Assembly: GCF_029623755.1 (NCBI RefSeq)
Contig: NZ_CP121106.1
Location: forward strand, 1 to 64,000
Length of the DNA stretch: 64,000 bases
Origin: Altererythrobacter sp. CAU 1644
Lineage (GTDB): Bacteria > Pseudomonadota > Alphaproteobacteria > Sphingomonadales > Sphingomonadaceae
Direction of reading: 5' to 3'
Shown in pieces: positions 19,050 to 30,689 of this stretch; positions within the stretch are counted from its first letter, which is position 1; every line of letters starts with the position of its first letter. The notes beneath the pieces were generated by a model, which ran no database searches, was not told the origin of the DNA, and saw only the letters and a list, made by a program, of their open reading frames with translations. The position numbers and the translations under genes were made by a program.

Positions 19050-20624
19050 TTGAAGATTTCCAGACTGCTTGGAGTTGCGCTTGCATTGGCATGTGCCCCG
19101 GCCACCAACGCCCATGCGCAAGAGCTGCTCGCCCCCGCTCCCGAGCGAACTGCCGGCGAAGGTGAGGGCCCCTACCCGACCCTGTTGATTACCGGGGTGA
19201 CCGTGATCGACGGCACTGGCACGCCTCCCGCCGGACCGATCGACATCCTGGTCAAGAACAACAAGATCGATTCCTATTACCCCGGCGCTGCGCCCGCGGA
19301 CGTGCGTAATTCCGCGGCGCGAATTCTCGACGCAAGCGGCATGTATGCTCTGCCGGGTTTCGTCGACACCCACGGTCACAATGGCGATCCGGGCAAGGCC
19401 CCTGACGCCACCTATGGCTATCGCCTGTGGCTCGCGCATGGGGTAACGACCGTGCGCGGGGTCTCGTTCCAGTGGGGCCCCGGCCAGCCTGATGTGTCCG
19501 ACGCGAGACGCAGCGAGGCCAATTCCATCGTCGCACCGCGTCTCATCCCTTACGCCGGTTTCGGTGACAAATGGGACGGGGGAGCGGTCGATTCACCGGC
19601 CAAAGCGCACGAGTGGGTGCGCTGGGCCAAGGCCCAAGGCTATTGGGGGATCAAGTTCTTCAACGGCTATGGCGCGGATGTGTTCGCAGCCGCCTTCGAC
19701 GAGGCGGAGAAACTCAAGATGGGGACGGTCGCTCACCTGGCGCAGACCGGCGTCGCTGAGGTGAATGCCCGCAAAGCCGTGGAACTCGGCCTTGACGGGA
19801 TCACCCATTTCTACGGCCATTCCGAAAGCTTGCTCAAGGATCACGCGATCTCGCAATATCCGGACGATTACAATTACTTCGACGAGCAATCGCGTTTCGG
19901 CTGGGTCGCGCGCCTCGCCGACCAGGTGGTCGAGCCGGACAGCGAGGAGTGGGACGAGTACATCGACTTCCTCATCGAGAACGAGGTCACGCTCAGCCCG
20001 ACCTTCAATATCTACTCCGCCAGCCGCGATGTCAGCGCCGCGCGCAATCGCGACTGGCACGCCAGGTACACCCTACCCTCGCTAATGGATTTTTACGCGC
20101 CCAGCGCCACCAACCACGGCAGCTATTACAAGGATTGGACCACCGAGGACGAGGTCGCCTGGCGGAAATTCTATCGCTACTGGTTCGACCTCACCAAGGA
20201 ATTCCATCGCCGTGGCGGCCGCGTCACCGCCGGCTCGGATCCGGGCTTCATCTACCAGACCTGGGGCTTCGCCTATATCGGCGAACTGGAGATGCTCCGC
20301 GAAGCAGGACTCAGCCCGCTCGAGGTGATCCGCGCTGCCACCATCAACGGCGCGCGCGAGATCTACGATCCACTAGGACAGGAGCCGCCTTTCGGCAGCC
20401 TCGCACCCGGCAAGCTTGCCGATATCGTGATCGTGCCGGAGAACCCGCTCGCCAACCTCAAGGTGCTGTATGGCACCGGCCATACTCGACTGAACCGCCA
20501 GACCGGCGTGATCGAGCAGGTTGGCGGCGTGCGATGGACTATCAAGGATGGGATAATCTACGATGCCCCCAAACTGCTCGAAAGCGTGGCGCAGATGGTT
20601 GAGGCGCAGAAAGCCAAGCGATAG
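19050..20624 (+). CDS. Exported amidohydrolase family protein
   Basis: The 524-residue protein begins with a signal peptide (MKISRLLGVALALACAPA, cleavage near AHAQ). It has the imidazolonepropionase-like amidohydrolase architecture: a beta-sandwich start (TLLITGVTVIDGTG), the metal motif FVDTHGH, and a late TAGSDPG with the conserved Asp, then LAPGKLADIVI closing the small domain. It should be a periplasmic metal-dependent hydrolase acting on a C-N bond, substrate unknown. The start is a TTG at 19050 with GGGGGAG upstream; no better ATG fits. Confidence 0.85.
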   Translation: MKISRLLGVALALACAPATNAHAQELLAPAPERTAGEGEGPYPTLLITGVTVIDGTGTPPAGPIDILVKNNKIDSYYPGAAPADVRNSAARILDASGMYALPGFVDTHGHNGDPGKAPDATYGYRLWLAHGVTTVRGVSFQWGPGQPDVSDARRSEANSIVAPRLIPYAGFGDKWDGGAVDSPAKAHEWVRWAKAQGYWGIKFFNGYGADVFAAAFDEAEKLKMGTVAHLAQTGVAEVNARKAVELGLDGITHFYGHSESLLKDHAISQYPDDYNYFDEQSRFGWVARLADQVVEPDSEEWDEYIDFLIENEVTLSPTFNIYSASRDVSAARNRDWHARYTLPSLMDFYAPSATNHGSYYKDWTTEDEVAWRKFYRYWFDLTKEFHRRGGRVTAGSDPGFIYQTWGFAYIGELEMLREAGLSPLEVIRAATINGAREIYDPLGQEPPFGSLAPGKLADIVIVPENPLANLKVLYGTGHTRLNRQTGVIEQVGGVRWTIKDGIIYDAPKLLESVAQMVEAQKAKR

Positions 20625-20666
20625 CGGCTTGCGCCTTGCGGGCGGCGCGACTACCTCGCGCGGCCT

Positions 20667-22465
<1,799 letters not shown>

Positions 22466-22469
<4 letters not shown>

Positions 22470-23050
22470 GCGAACCCGGCATCGAGGCGCTGCGGCGCGA
22501 GATTGCCGACTGCCGGATCTGCGAAGCGCATCTGCCGCACGGCTGCCGTCCGGTGACGCAGTTCTCCGCCAGTGCGCGGGTGCTGATCATCGGCCAGGCG
22601 CCCGGCACCAAAGTCCATGCCAGCGGCGTGCCGTGGGATGATGCCAGCGGCGACCGGTTGTGCGAGTGGACTGGGCTGACGCGCGAGCAACTCCACGATC
22701 CGGCCAAGGTCGCGATCGTCCCGATGGGGTTCTGCTATCCCGGCAAGGCCTCGGGCGGCGACAAGCCTCCGCGCAAGGAATGCGCGCCGCAGTGGCACGA
22801 GCGCGTCCTCGAAGTGCTGCCGCCGGATCGCCTCACCCTGCTGGTCGGTACCTATGCCCAGGCGCACTACCTGCCCGACACCGCGAAACTCTCGCTGACC
22901 GAACGGGTGCGGCATTGGCGCGATTACCTGCCCTTCGTCCCGACCCCCCATCCATCGTGGCGTTCGGCGATCTGGATGAAGCAGAACCCCTGGTTCGAGG
23001 CAGAGGTGCTGCCTGTCTTGCGTTCGAGGATCGCTGCCGCGATCAGCTAG
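22466..23050 (+). CDS. Uracil-DNA glycosylase superfamily protein with 4Fe-4S cysteines
   Basis: The 194-residue protein has the UDG fold signatures GQAPG (43-47) and HPSW (162-165). Cys16, Cys19, Cys90 and Cys106 have the CX2C...CX15C spacing of the iron-sulfur cluster in family 4 glycosylases. The family role is excision of uracil or related bases from DNA. Motif 1 is GQAPGTK rather than the GEAPG typical of family 4, so substrate range is uncertain. It begins at a TTG overlapping the uup stop (TTGA), giving translational coupling, and its end overlaps the DUF885 gene by eight bases. Confidence 0.85.
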
Positions 23051-24851
23051 CGGCCTTGACCTTGCCGATCCATGCGTCGACCCGCCGCTCAAGCAGGGCC
23101 AGCGGCATCACACCCTCCTGCAAGATCTCGTGGAAATCGCCCAGGCTGAAGCGGCTGCCGAGTTCGGACTCCGCCTTCGCCCGCAGGCGGACCCACTCGT
23201 TCTGGCCGATCTTGTAGCTGCAGGCCTGCCCCGGTGAGCAGCAATATCGTTCGATTTCGCGCTGGGAGCGCGCCCGGGCAAAGGCCACCGTGTCGACGAA
23301 ATATTGCGTCGCCTGCTCCACGCTCCAGCGCTTGGCATTGAGTCCGGTGTCGACCACCAGCCGCGCCGCGCGGAACAGCCAGCTTTGCAGCGCACCGGCC
23401 CGTTCGAGACCACTATATCCGCCCAGCTCGTCTGCCACCATCTCGGCATAGAGCGCCCAGCCTTCGCCATAGGAAGAGAGCCAGTAGTTCTTGAGCAGCA
23501 AGGGCAGGCTATCATCCTGCAGCATGCGCACCAGGTGCAGGTGATGGCCGGGATTGCCTTCGTGATAGGTCAGCGCGGGCAGCGAATATTTCGGCCAGTC
23601 GGCCGTGTCCTTGAGGTTGATCCAGTAGATTGCAGGCCGCGACCCGTCGAGCGTCGGGAGACTGTAGTATCCGTTGGATGCCCCGTCCTGGATTTCGGGC
23701 GGCACTCGCCGGATGTCGAGCGGCATGTCGGGGATGAAATTGAAGGCTTGCGGAAGCGTGCCCGTCAACGCGGCCATGCCGTCATTGAGCGAGGCGATCA
23801 GTTCGGCGCGCCCTTCGTCGGTATTGGGATAGAGCTGCTCGGGCCGCTTGTTGAGTTCGAGCAGGCGCTCGCCGACTGTCCCCCTGGTCAGCCCAGCGCC
23901 CGATAGCAGGGTGTCGAGCTCCGCGCTGATCTCCGCCACCTGTTCGAGCCCGGTCTGGTGGATCTCCTCGGCCGACATCTCGGTGGTCGTGAAATGCCGC
24001 AGCGCTTCACGGTAGATTTCCTCGCCCTGCGGAACCCGCCATACCCCGTCACCCGCGGCAGTCGTCGGGCGCAATTCGGCCAGCATCTCGTGCTGGCGTC
24101 GCAGTGCCGGGAAAACCGAATTCTCGACGATCTCACTCGCCCGTCGTTCCCATTCGCCGTCGAGGCCCTTCTCCTTCGCGCGGCGCACGAGCGAGCCGAC
24201 CAGGCCCGTTTCCGCAGCCGCCGGCTTGAACAGAGACTCGATCTGCCCCATCGCGAGGTCTAGCGCCCAGCCGGGGGCGAGATAGCCCCGCGCCGCATCC
24301 GCGCGCTGCGCCTCGCTCTGCTCGTCGAGCGCAGCGGGAAACAGCGCCAGCCGCGCCAGATAAGCCTCCGCGTCTTCGGCGGTCTCGACCGGGTGGGTCG
24401 AATCGAGGAAGTCGGGAATCGAGAAATAGGCACCGTCCTGCTGGCTGATCCGATAAGGGGAGCCGAGGTCGTTGATCCCGAACTTGTCCGGCAGCAGCCG
24501 CTGATCGAGCATGTGCCGGACGATCTCCTGCCGCACCTGCCAGATCTCGCTGAGATCGCCCGACGGCACGGCATCGAGTTCCGCGAGCATCTGGCGCGAG
24601 TGCTGCGACGCCTGCTCTCCGTGACCGAGCGTAAAGCGATCGAGCCGCGAGCGAGCACCGGAGTTCGGCCCCTTGTCCAGCCCCAATGTGGTCGCCAGCA
24701 TCGGGCTCAGCTCGATGTCGCCGGCGAAGATATCCTCCAGCACCTGGCGCAGCCGCTCGTCCGCCGTGCCCTGCGCAAACGCCAGCGCCGGATTGAGCGA
24801 AAACGCCAGCGCGGTCGTACCGCTGCTTGCAAGAAATTGCCTACGATCCAC
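23043..24851 (-). CDS. Tat-exported DUF885 family hydrolase (putative metallopeptidase)
   Basis: The 602-residue protein starts with a twin-arginine signal: MDRRQFLASSG, a hydrophobic stretch, and AFAQ. The DUF885 domain carries HEGNPGHHLH, a zinc-binding HExxxGHH-type motif, followed by the GEGWALYAE helix with the third ligand Glu. Such proteins are thought to be extracytoplasmic peptidases, but substrates are unknown. The GTG at 24851 is preferred over the upstream open frame (to 25028) because GGGGGAGAGGA lies just ahead of it and the Tat signal starts exactly there. Confidence 0.88.
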   Translation of the reverse strand: MDRRQFLASSGTTALAFSLNPALAFAQGTADERLRQVLEDIFAGDIELSPMLATTLGLDKGPNSGARSRLDRFTLGHGEQASQHSRQMLAELDAVPSGDLSEIWQVRQEIVRHMLDQRLLPDKFGINDLGSPYRISQQDGAYFSIPDFLDSTHPVETAEDAEAYLARLALFPAALDEQSEAQRADAARGYLAPGWALDLAMGQIESLFKPAAAETGLVGSLVRRAKEKGLDGEWERRASEIVENSVFPALRRQHEMLAELRPTTAAGDGVWRVPQGEEIYREALRHFTTTEMSAEEIHQTGLEQVAEISAELDTLLSGAGLTRGTVGERLLELNKRPEQLYPNTDEGRAELIASLNDGMAALTGTLPQAFNFIPDMPLDIRRVPPEIQDGASNGYYSLPTLDGSRPAIYWINLKDTADWPKYSLPALTYHEGNPGHHLHLVRMLQDDSLPLLLKNYWLSSYGEGWALYAEMVADELGGYSGLERAGALQSWLFRAARLVVDTGLNAKRWSVEQATQYFVDTVAFARARSQREIERYCCSPGQACSYKIGQNEWVRLRAKAESELGSRFSLGDFHEILQEGVMPLALLERRVDAWIGKVKAAS

Positions 24852-25051
24852 AGTCCTCTCCCCCAGAACATACCTTGTTCCAGTACCTTGCACGGTGACC
24901 GCATCGAGACAAACACAAATGCACTGTGATCGACGGACGGCTACGCCTGGCCGACGAACCATTGCTCGGCCGCCCTGAATTGCCGAGTTCCCGCCGGGAA
25001 ATCCTACCCGATGGAACACATGGAACACGGTCCTGAACCGAAAAATGCGGC

Positions 25052-25525
25052 TCAGCCGATGCGGTAGAAATCCGCCACGCGGTCGAGCGCCAGCCTGAGC
25101 ACCAGCTTGCCGCTGCGCGATGGCCAGCCGAGCTCCTTTTCCGCCTCGGGCAAGGCTTCACCAGCACACACCACGCGCCACAGAATATCCTCGAGCCCCT
25201 TGCCCGCTTCCGCCAGCGCACCGTCGAACCGGGCCTTGGCCGCGATCTGACGCTCGGTCCCTGTCAGGCCAGTATCGCCAGTGGTCTTCACCCGGACGGG
25301 ATCCCACCGCATGGTGACGCTGGCGCCCAACTGCGCGCGTTCGTAATCGGCGCGCAATCGCTCGCCTGCGGCGAACAGCCGATCATCCAGATGCCCGCGT
25401 GCATGTAGCCAACTCAACGGGGACTCGGCGAGATTGACCGTCACAGTGCGCCGCTTGCCCCGGGCCGAACCCCGACGCCGGGGTCCCTCTTCGGTCAGTT
25501 CGCGTTCGATCAATTCGCGCTGCAT
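25052..25525 (-). CDS. DUF6456 domain protein
   Basis: The 157-residue protein matches the alphaproteobacterial DUF6456 family: NLAESPLSWLHARG, the AGERLRADYERAQL segment, and the C-terminal ELGWPSRSGKLVLRLALDRVADFY. Function is unknown; in many alphaproteobacteria the domain follows a DNA-binding region, here only a short basic segment (RRRGSARGKRR). AGGAGG lies seven bases ahead of the ATG at 25525, which fixes the start. It is divergent from the XRE regulator gene. Confidence 0.87.
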   Translation of the reverse strand: MQRELIERELTEEGPRRRGSARGKRRTVTVNLAESPLSWLHARGHLDDRLFAAGERLRADYERAQLGASVTMRWDPVRVKTTGDTGLTGTERQIAAKARFDGALAEAGKGLEDILWRVVCAGEALPEAEKELGWPSRSGKLVLRLALDRVADFYRIG

Positions 25526-25629
25526 GCTCGATCCTCCTGTGCATTGGCCAGGACCGGGCCTTGCAATCGCGGGAACGCTGTAGGAAAGAAAAATCACCTA
25601 TCCGGTTAATCGCCGCGCAGGAGGCCCAC

Positions 25630-26202
25630 GTGATCAACCGCATTCGCGATATCCGCAAGCAGAAGGGCATGACGCTCGCCGAACTGGCGGAGAAATGTGT
25701 CCCCCCCACCACCGCGCAAACAATCGGGCGGCTCGAGACCGGCATGCGCAACCTCTCGATCAAGTGGATGGACCGGATTGGGGCGGCCCTGGAGGTCGAC
25801 CCCGAACTGCTCGTGCGCTCGGATGAAAGCGAACAGCCGATGGTGGTCGCGGCCCTGCGCACCCATGGTCCGGAAGCCCTGACCAAGCAGCGCGAGGCGC
25901 TCGTTCCCACGGAACTCGCCGGTGACGGTGCGCTGTTGGTGCTGGCGGTCGAGGAAAGTGTCGGCGAATTCAGGCCCGACGACATGATCTGGCTGCGCCA
26001 AATTTCGCCCGAGGACGCACCCAAGGCGATCAATCGCGATGTGCTGATCCCGCGGCCGGGCGGCCGGTTCTACTTCGGCCGTCTGATCGATCGCCAGGGA
26101 GATTTCATCGGCGTGTTGCCACCTGGCAGCGGCCAGAAACAGCAGGTCGTCGAAGGGCCGCCATGGATCGCGGTCGCGGAAATGCTGGTGCGCAAGCTTT
26201 GA
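25630..26202 (+). CDS. XRE-family regulator with S24-like C-terminal domain
   Basis: The 190-residue protein has an N-terminal helix-turn-helix (INRIRDIRKQKGMTLAELAEK and the region to about 60) and a C-terminal beta-rich domain resembling LexA/CI S24 domains (GDGALLVLAVEE to the end). I do not see the Ser/Lys autoproteolysis pair, so cleavage is unlikely. CAGGAGG precedes the GTG at 25630. Its stop TGA overlaps the TTG start of the glycosyltransferase gene, so the regulator and enzyme are translated together. Confidence 0.85.
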   Translation: MINRIRDIRKQKGMTLAELAEKCVPPTTAQTIGRLETGMRNLSIKWMDRIGAALEVDPELLVRSDESEQPMVVAALRTHGPEALTKQREALVPTELAGDGALLVLAVEESVGEFRPDDMIWLRQISPEDAPKAINRDVLIPRPGGRFYFGRLIDRQGDFIGVLPPGSGQKQQVVEGPPWIAVAEMLVRKL

Positions 26203-27383
26203 AGCACGTCCTGTCGCTTGCGACATTGTTTCCGAATGCGGAAGACCCGCGCTTCGGCCCCTTCGTGGCGAAATCGCTCGAAGCACTGGCTTCACGCGGC
26301 GACTGGAAGGTCACGGTGGTAAACCCGATTGGCATCCCGCCCGTCGCATTCGGGAAATACCGTCCGCTCGCGGCACTCGATCCGGTATCGCAGGAGCGCG
26401 GGATGGTGGTGCATCGACCGCGCTTTATGCTGATCCCGCGCTTTGGCCCGCGCTTCAACGCCAATGCGATCGCCCGGGCCGTGACACCGCTCATTCGGCA
26501 AATCCACGCAGAAACGTCGATCGACCTGCTCGACGCCGAGTTTTTCTTTCCCGATGGCCCGGCCGCGGCCCAGATTGCCGAAGCGATCGGCCTTCCGCTG
26601 TCGATCAAGGCACGCGGGTCCGATATCACCTATTGGGGCACGCACGAATTCGCGAAGGAGCAGATGCTGGCTGCCGCCGAAAACGCGTCTGCGCTGCTGG
26701 CCGTATCGCAGAACCTCGCGGGCGAAATGACCGCGCTTGGCATGGATGCGAGCAAGATCACGGTCCACTACACCGGGCTCGATCGCGATCGGTTCCGGCC
26801 GCTCAATCACACAGGGCTGCGGGCGACCCTGGCAGGCGAGCTCTCATTCGAGATTCCCGATGGCGCACCGCTGCTGTGCTCAGTCGGGGCGCTGGTCGAA
26901 CGCAAGGGACATGCGTTTGCGATCGAAGCGCTCGGGCAATTGGCCGACGCCCGGCTGATCATCGTCGGCAAGGGCGAAGACGACGCCATTCTGCGGGCGC
27001 TGGCAAGCGAATTGGGCGTGGCAGAACGCGTACTCCTCGCCGGTTCGGTCGATCACGACCTGATGCCGGTGATCCTGTCAGCTTCGGACGTCATGGTCCT
27101 TCCGACGCGAGCAGAGGGCCTTGCCAACGCCTGGGTCGAAGCGCTGGCCTGCGGCACCCCGGTCGTAACTTGCGACGTCGGCGGCGCGCGCGAACTCATC
27201 AATTCGGAGATCGCCGGCAGGTTGGTCCCGCGCGAGGTCGACGCCATCGTCGCAGCGGTGCGCGCTATTCTCGCCCATCCACCCTCGCCGCAGGCGGTCG
27301 CCGCGACGGTCGAGCGGTTCAGCTGGGAGAATCACGCCGCCGAGCTAGCCGCACATTTCGAGCGGGTCTCGGCGGCGGATTGA
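26199..27383 (+). CDS. GT4-family glycosyltransferase
   Basis: The 394-residue protein is a GT-B fold glycosyltransferase: an N-terminal acceptor domain with KARGSDITYWG, and a C-terminal nucleotide-sugar domain with SVGALVERKGHAFAIEAL, LIIVGKGEDD, and the E-x7-E motif EGLANAWVEALACGTPVV. It would transfer a sugar from an NDP-sugar in envelope or exopolysaccharide synthesis; the acceptor is unknown. The TTG at 26199 overlaps the regulator stop (TTGA). No other glycan genes are nearby. Confidence 0.88.
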   Translation: MKHVLSLATLFPNAEDPRFGPFVAKSLEALASRGDWKVTVVNPIGIPPVAFGKYRPLAALDPVSQERGMVVHRPRFMLIPRFGPRFNANAIARAVTPLIRQIHAETSIDLLDAEFFFPDGPAAAQIAEAIGLPLSIKARGSDITYWGTHEFAKEQMLAAAENASALLAVSQNLAGEMTALGMDASKITVHYTGLDRDRFRPLNHTGLRATLAGELSFEIPDGAPLLCSVGALVERKGHAFAIEALGQLADARLIIVGKGEDDAILRALASELGVAERVLLAGSVDHDLMPVILSASDVMVLPTRAEGLANAWVEALACGTPVVTCDVGGARELINSEIAGRLVPREVDAIVAAVRAILAHPPSPQAVAATVERFSWENHAAELAAHFERVSAAD

Positions 27384-27387
27384 TCGA

Positions 27388-28365
27388 TCAGTTCTCGCCG
27401 CGGGCGAGGCGTTCCTGGCGGTCCGCGACCGTCTCTTGCGGAACGAAGCTGTTCGAAGTCACGCCCAGCCACACCAGCAGCGGCGCCGCCATGTAGACCG
27501 AGCTGTAGGTACCGACGAAGATACCCAGCGTGATCGCGGCGACGAGGCCGAACAGGCTCGCCGGGCCGAACAGCAGCAGCGGAACCAGCGCGACCAGCAG
27601 CGTCAGCGAGGTCATCACCGTACGCGCCAGGGTCTCGTTGACCGACAGGTCGAGCAATTCGGGCAGCGGCATCTTGCGATACTTCTTCAGGTTCTCGCGG
27701 ATACGGTCGTAGACGACGATCGTATCGTTTAGCGAGTAACCGATGATCGCGAGGATCGCGGCGATGATCTGCAGGCTGAATTCCATCTGGAACAGCGCGA
27801 ACATGCCCAGGGTCAGCGAGACGTCGTGGAACAGTGCGAACAGGCCGCCCACGCCGAACTGCCATTCGAACCGGATCCAGATGTAGAGCGCCACCGCCAG
27901 CATCGCGGCGAGCAGGGCCAGCACCGCGTCGTTACGGAACTCGCCCGCCACCTTGCCCGAAACGGTATCGTTACCGTCGCGCCGAACGTTGGGGTATTCG
28001 GACTGGATCTGGGCGATCACCCGGTCGCCGATCTCGGTCGCGGCACCTGGCACATCCTCTGCCTCGGCGGGCAGGCGAACGCGGATCGAGACCTGGTTCG
28101 GTTCACCGAAGCGCTGGATGACCGGCTCGCCATAACCGAGCCTGGCGATTTCCTCGCGCAGTTCGGCAATCGGGGCCTCGGCCCGCTGCTCGAAAGTCAC
28201 ACGCACTTCCTGGCCGCCGGCGAAATCGACGCCGTAATTGATCCCCTTGGTCAGCACGAGCGCCCAGCTCGCCGCGATCAGCAGCAGGCTGACGACGAAG
28301 AACGGGATGCGCCACTTCAGGAACTTGATGTTGGTGTCGTCGGGGACGAGCTTGAGCAATTTCAT
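27388..28365 (-). CDS. secF: Protein translocase subunit SecF
   Basis: The 325-residue protein has the SecF layout: TM1 near 20-40, a periplasmic P1 domain, the GVDFAGG motif at about 46-52, and five further membrane segments with FSLNDTIVVYDRIRE-type SecDF signature (here YSLNDTIVVYDRIREN) and MTSLTLLVALVPLLLFG. With SecD it uses the proton motive force to pull exported proteins through SecYEG. It follows secD by 12 bases and ends four bases from the convergent glycosyltransferase gene. Confidence 0.97.
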   Translation of the reverse strand: MKLLKLVPDDTNIKFLKWRIPFFVVSLLLIAASWALVLTKGINYGVDFAGGQEVRVTFEQRAEAPIAELREEIARLGYGEPVIQRFGEPNQVSIRVRLPAEAEDVPGAATEIGDRVIAQIQSEYPNVRRDGNDTVSGKVAGEFRNDAVLALLAAMLAVALYIWIRFEWQFGVGGLFALFHDVSLTLGMFALFQMEFSLQIIAAILAIIGYSLNDTIVVYDRIRENLKKYRKMPLPELLDLSVNETLARTVMTSLTLLVALVPLLLFGPASLFGLVAAITLGIFVGTYSSVYMAAPLLVWLGVTSNSFVPQETVADRQERLARGEN

Positions 28366-28377
28366 CCTACCATCCCC

Positions 28378-29976
28378 TCAAATATTGATATCGCTTGGCC
28401 GCGACTTGCGCAGCCATCCGGCGACCCACATGCGGGTCAGCGTCACGGCGGTGAAGACGCTCGTGAACAGGCCGATCACGAGCACGACCGCGAAGCCGCG
28501 AACCGGGCCCGAACCGAACAGGAACAGCAGCACGCCGGCGATGAAGTTGGTGACGTTGGCATCGTAGATGGCGCGGCTGGCTTCCTTGTAGCCGGTTTCG
28601 ACCGCCGCCACGACCCGGCGCCCGCGCTTACGTTCCTCGCGGATACGTTCGTTGATCAGCACGTTGGCGTCGACCGCCGCGCCGATGGTCAGCACGAAAC
28701 CCGCGATGCCCGGCAGGGTCAGTGTGGTATTGAGCCCCGCCATGATGCCCAGGATCATGAGCACGTTGAGACCAAGCGCCAATGTCGCATAGATGCCGAA
28801 GCGGCCGTAGCTCGATATCATCAGCACGATCACGGCGACGGTACCGATCAGCATTGCGATCATGCCCTTGCGGATCGAGTCCGCACCGAGGTCCGGCCCG
28901 ACCGTCCGCTCCTCGATCACGGTAAGATCGACCGGCAGCGCACCCGAACGAAGCGAGATTGCGAGGTTATTGGCGGTTTCCGTGGTGAACCCGCCGGAGA
29001 TCTGGGCCGATCCGCCAAGGATGGGTTCACGGAAATAGGGCGAGGAGATCACCTTGCCATCAAGGATGATGGCGAAGGGTTTGCCCGTGTTCTCAGTGCT
29101 GAGCTTGGCGAATTTCGCCCCGCCCTGCTGATCGAACTGAATATTGACCACCGCTTCGTTGGTCTGCGGATCGACACCGGCCTGCGCATTGGTCAGGCTG
29201 TCGCCGCGAATGCCGCCGAGACGCCGGACTGCGACCATCTGTCCGGGAAAATCCGATGTTTCCGAATAGGGAAAGATCTCACTGCCCGGAGGAGCAATAC
29301 CGGCTGCCACATCATTGGGCAGCGCGCTCTGGTCGACGAGCTTGAACTCGAGCTTGGCAGTCTGGCCGAGCAATTCCTTGAGTGCGTCGGGATCCTGCAA
29401 TCCGGGAACCTGCACCACGATGCGCGTATCGCCCTGGCGGATGATGGTCGGCTCGCGCGTGCCGAGGGCGTCGATACGCTTACGGACCACCTCGGTCGCG
29501 CTGTCCATCGCGTCGGTGACGGCCTGCTCGATCCCGTCCTGCGTCGGGGCCAGAACCATGCGCTGACCATCAACGACGGTGAGATCCCATTCGCGGGTCA
29601 GGCCCGTGCCGTTGACGATCGGCAGCAGGATTTCGCGCGCGCGATCGAGATCAGCCGGGTCATCGAGCATGAAGCTCAACCGACCGCCGGAGGTAGCGAG
29701 ATCACCGATGCGGATGCGCGGCTCGGCGTTACGCATCAGCGAGCGGACCGACTCTTCCATGTTCTCGAGCCGCTGGGATGCGACCTGGTCGGCCTGGGCC
29801 TCGAGCAGGATGTGGCTGCCGCCGGCCAGGTCGAGCCCGAGGTTGACCTCGGGATCGGGCAAGGCATCGGGCCAGCTAAGATTGGCGGCGGCGAAGATCG
29901 AAGGCAGTGCGGCGAGGCACGCGACAAGCGTCAGCCCCCACAGCCAGACCTTACGCCAGGTCGGAAAATCGAGCAT
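28378..29976 (-). CDS. secD: Protein translocase subunit SecD
   Basis: The 532-residue protein has TM1 (about 10-30), LGLDLAGGSHILLEA (the conserved DLxGG motif), a large P1 periplasmic head domain, and five C-terminal membrane segments including IGAAVDANVLINERIREE, the SecD signature. It works with SecF and YajC as the accessory translocase complex. Gene order yajC-secD-secF on the minus strand, with 12- and 17-base gaps, indicates one operon. Confidence 0.97.
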   Translation of the reverse strand: MLDFPTWRKVWLWGLTLVACLAALPSIFAAANLSWPDALPDPEVNLGLDLAGGSHILLEAQADQVASQRLENMEESVRSLMRNAEPRIRIGDLATSGGRLSFMLDDPADLDRAREILLPIVNGTGLTREWDLTVVDGQRMVLAPTQDGIEQAVTDAMDSATEVVRKRIDALGTREPTIIRQGDTRIVVQVPGLQDPDALKELLGQTAKLEFKLVDQSALPNDVAAGIAPPGSEIFPYSETSDFPGQMVAVRRLGGIRGDSLTNAQAGVDPQTNEAVVNIQFDQQGGAKFAKLSTENTGKPFAIILDGKVISSPYFREPILGGSAQISGGFTTETANNLAISLRSGALPVDLTVIEERTVGPDLGADSIRKGMIAMLIGTVAVIVLMISSYGRFGIYATLALGLNVLMILGIMAGLNTTLTLPGIAGFVLTIGAAVDANVLINERIREERKRGRRVVAAVETGYKEASRAIYDANVTNFIAGVLLFLFGSGPVRGFAVVLVIGLFTSVFTAVTLTRMWVAGWLRKSRPSDINI

Positions 29977-29993
29977 GGTTCAGCCTGTTCCCG

Positions 29994-30314
29994 TCAGTCG
30001 TTGGCGGCGTTGCCACCCGGCGGAATGATATCGCCGATGGTGTTCTTGACCGCCTTCACGCGCACGCCCTGGGCCAGATCCAGCTCGACATAATTGTCGT
30101 CGACCTTGACCACCTTACCAACCAGGCCGCCGGCGGTGACGACCTGGTCGCCCTTCTTGAGCCCGGAAATCTTCTGCTGGTGCTCCTTCTGGCGCTTCAT
30201 CTGTGGGCGGATGATGAGAAACCAGAAAATCAGCACCATCCCGACGATGGGTGCCCACTGAATCCAGGCGGGAGGTGCTTCGGCACCGGCCGCGGCAGCA
30301 AGGAATTCGATCAT
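29994..30314 (-). CDS. yajC: Preprotein translocase subunit YajC
   Basis: The 106-residue protein has a single N-terminal membrane segment (WIQWAPIVGMVLIFWFLIIRP) followed by the cytoplasmic domain with QMKRQKEHQQKISGLKKGDQVVTAGGL, the YajC family pattern. It forms a complex with SecDF and the holo-translocon. It is first in the yajC-secD-secF operon. Confidence 0.97.
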   Translation of the reverse strand: MIEFLAAAAGAEAPPAWIQWAPIVGMVLIFWFLIIRPQMKRQKEHQQKISGLKKGDQVVTAGGLVGKVVKVDDNYVELDLAQGVRVKAVKNTIGDIIPPGGNAAND

Positions 30315-30537
30315 TGTGAAAGCCTGTCAGAACTTGTGTTTCAATAGTGTCACAAGGGACAATTCCGACGCCGTTAATCGCGGACCGGTCCCTCCCCTTG
30401 TGCGCTAAGTGGGCGCGCCTAGCAGCATTGCAAGTCCACCACAATCGCGCTTGGCAAAACCGCAGCGGCCAATTCGTCATTGATCCGCGCTTGCCAGCAT
30501 CGGAGACGCGGCCTATAGGGCCGCCCTCCACTGGTTC

Positions 30538-30614
30538 CGGGACGTGGCGCAGTCTGGTAGCGCACTATACTGGGGGTGTAGGGGTCGCTGGTTCGAATCC
30601 AGTCGTCCCGACCA
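30538..30614 (+). tRNA. tRNA-Pro (GGG)
   Basis: Acceptor arms CGGGACG and CGTCCCG pair, followed by A and an encoded CCA. The anticodon stem CTATA/TGTAG closes the loop CTGGGGG, giving anticodon GGG. The T-arm has GCTGGTTCGAATCCAG. It is 77 bases long and stands alone between yajC and the CitE-like gene. Confidence 0.96.
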
Positions 30615-30689
30615 GTGGGAATTCCTCCCCATACCGATCTTGCACCTCCCCGGCACGCGTCCTAACGCGCTGCCTCGAGAGGAATTTGC

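Noticed and set aside
27826..30093. Long open frame on the plus strand (755 codons) opposite secD and secF
   Set aside because: It is antisense to two conserved genes. Long frames opposite coding DNA are common in high-GC genomes, and its product (Arg/Asp/Gly/His-rich) has no fold-like pattern.
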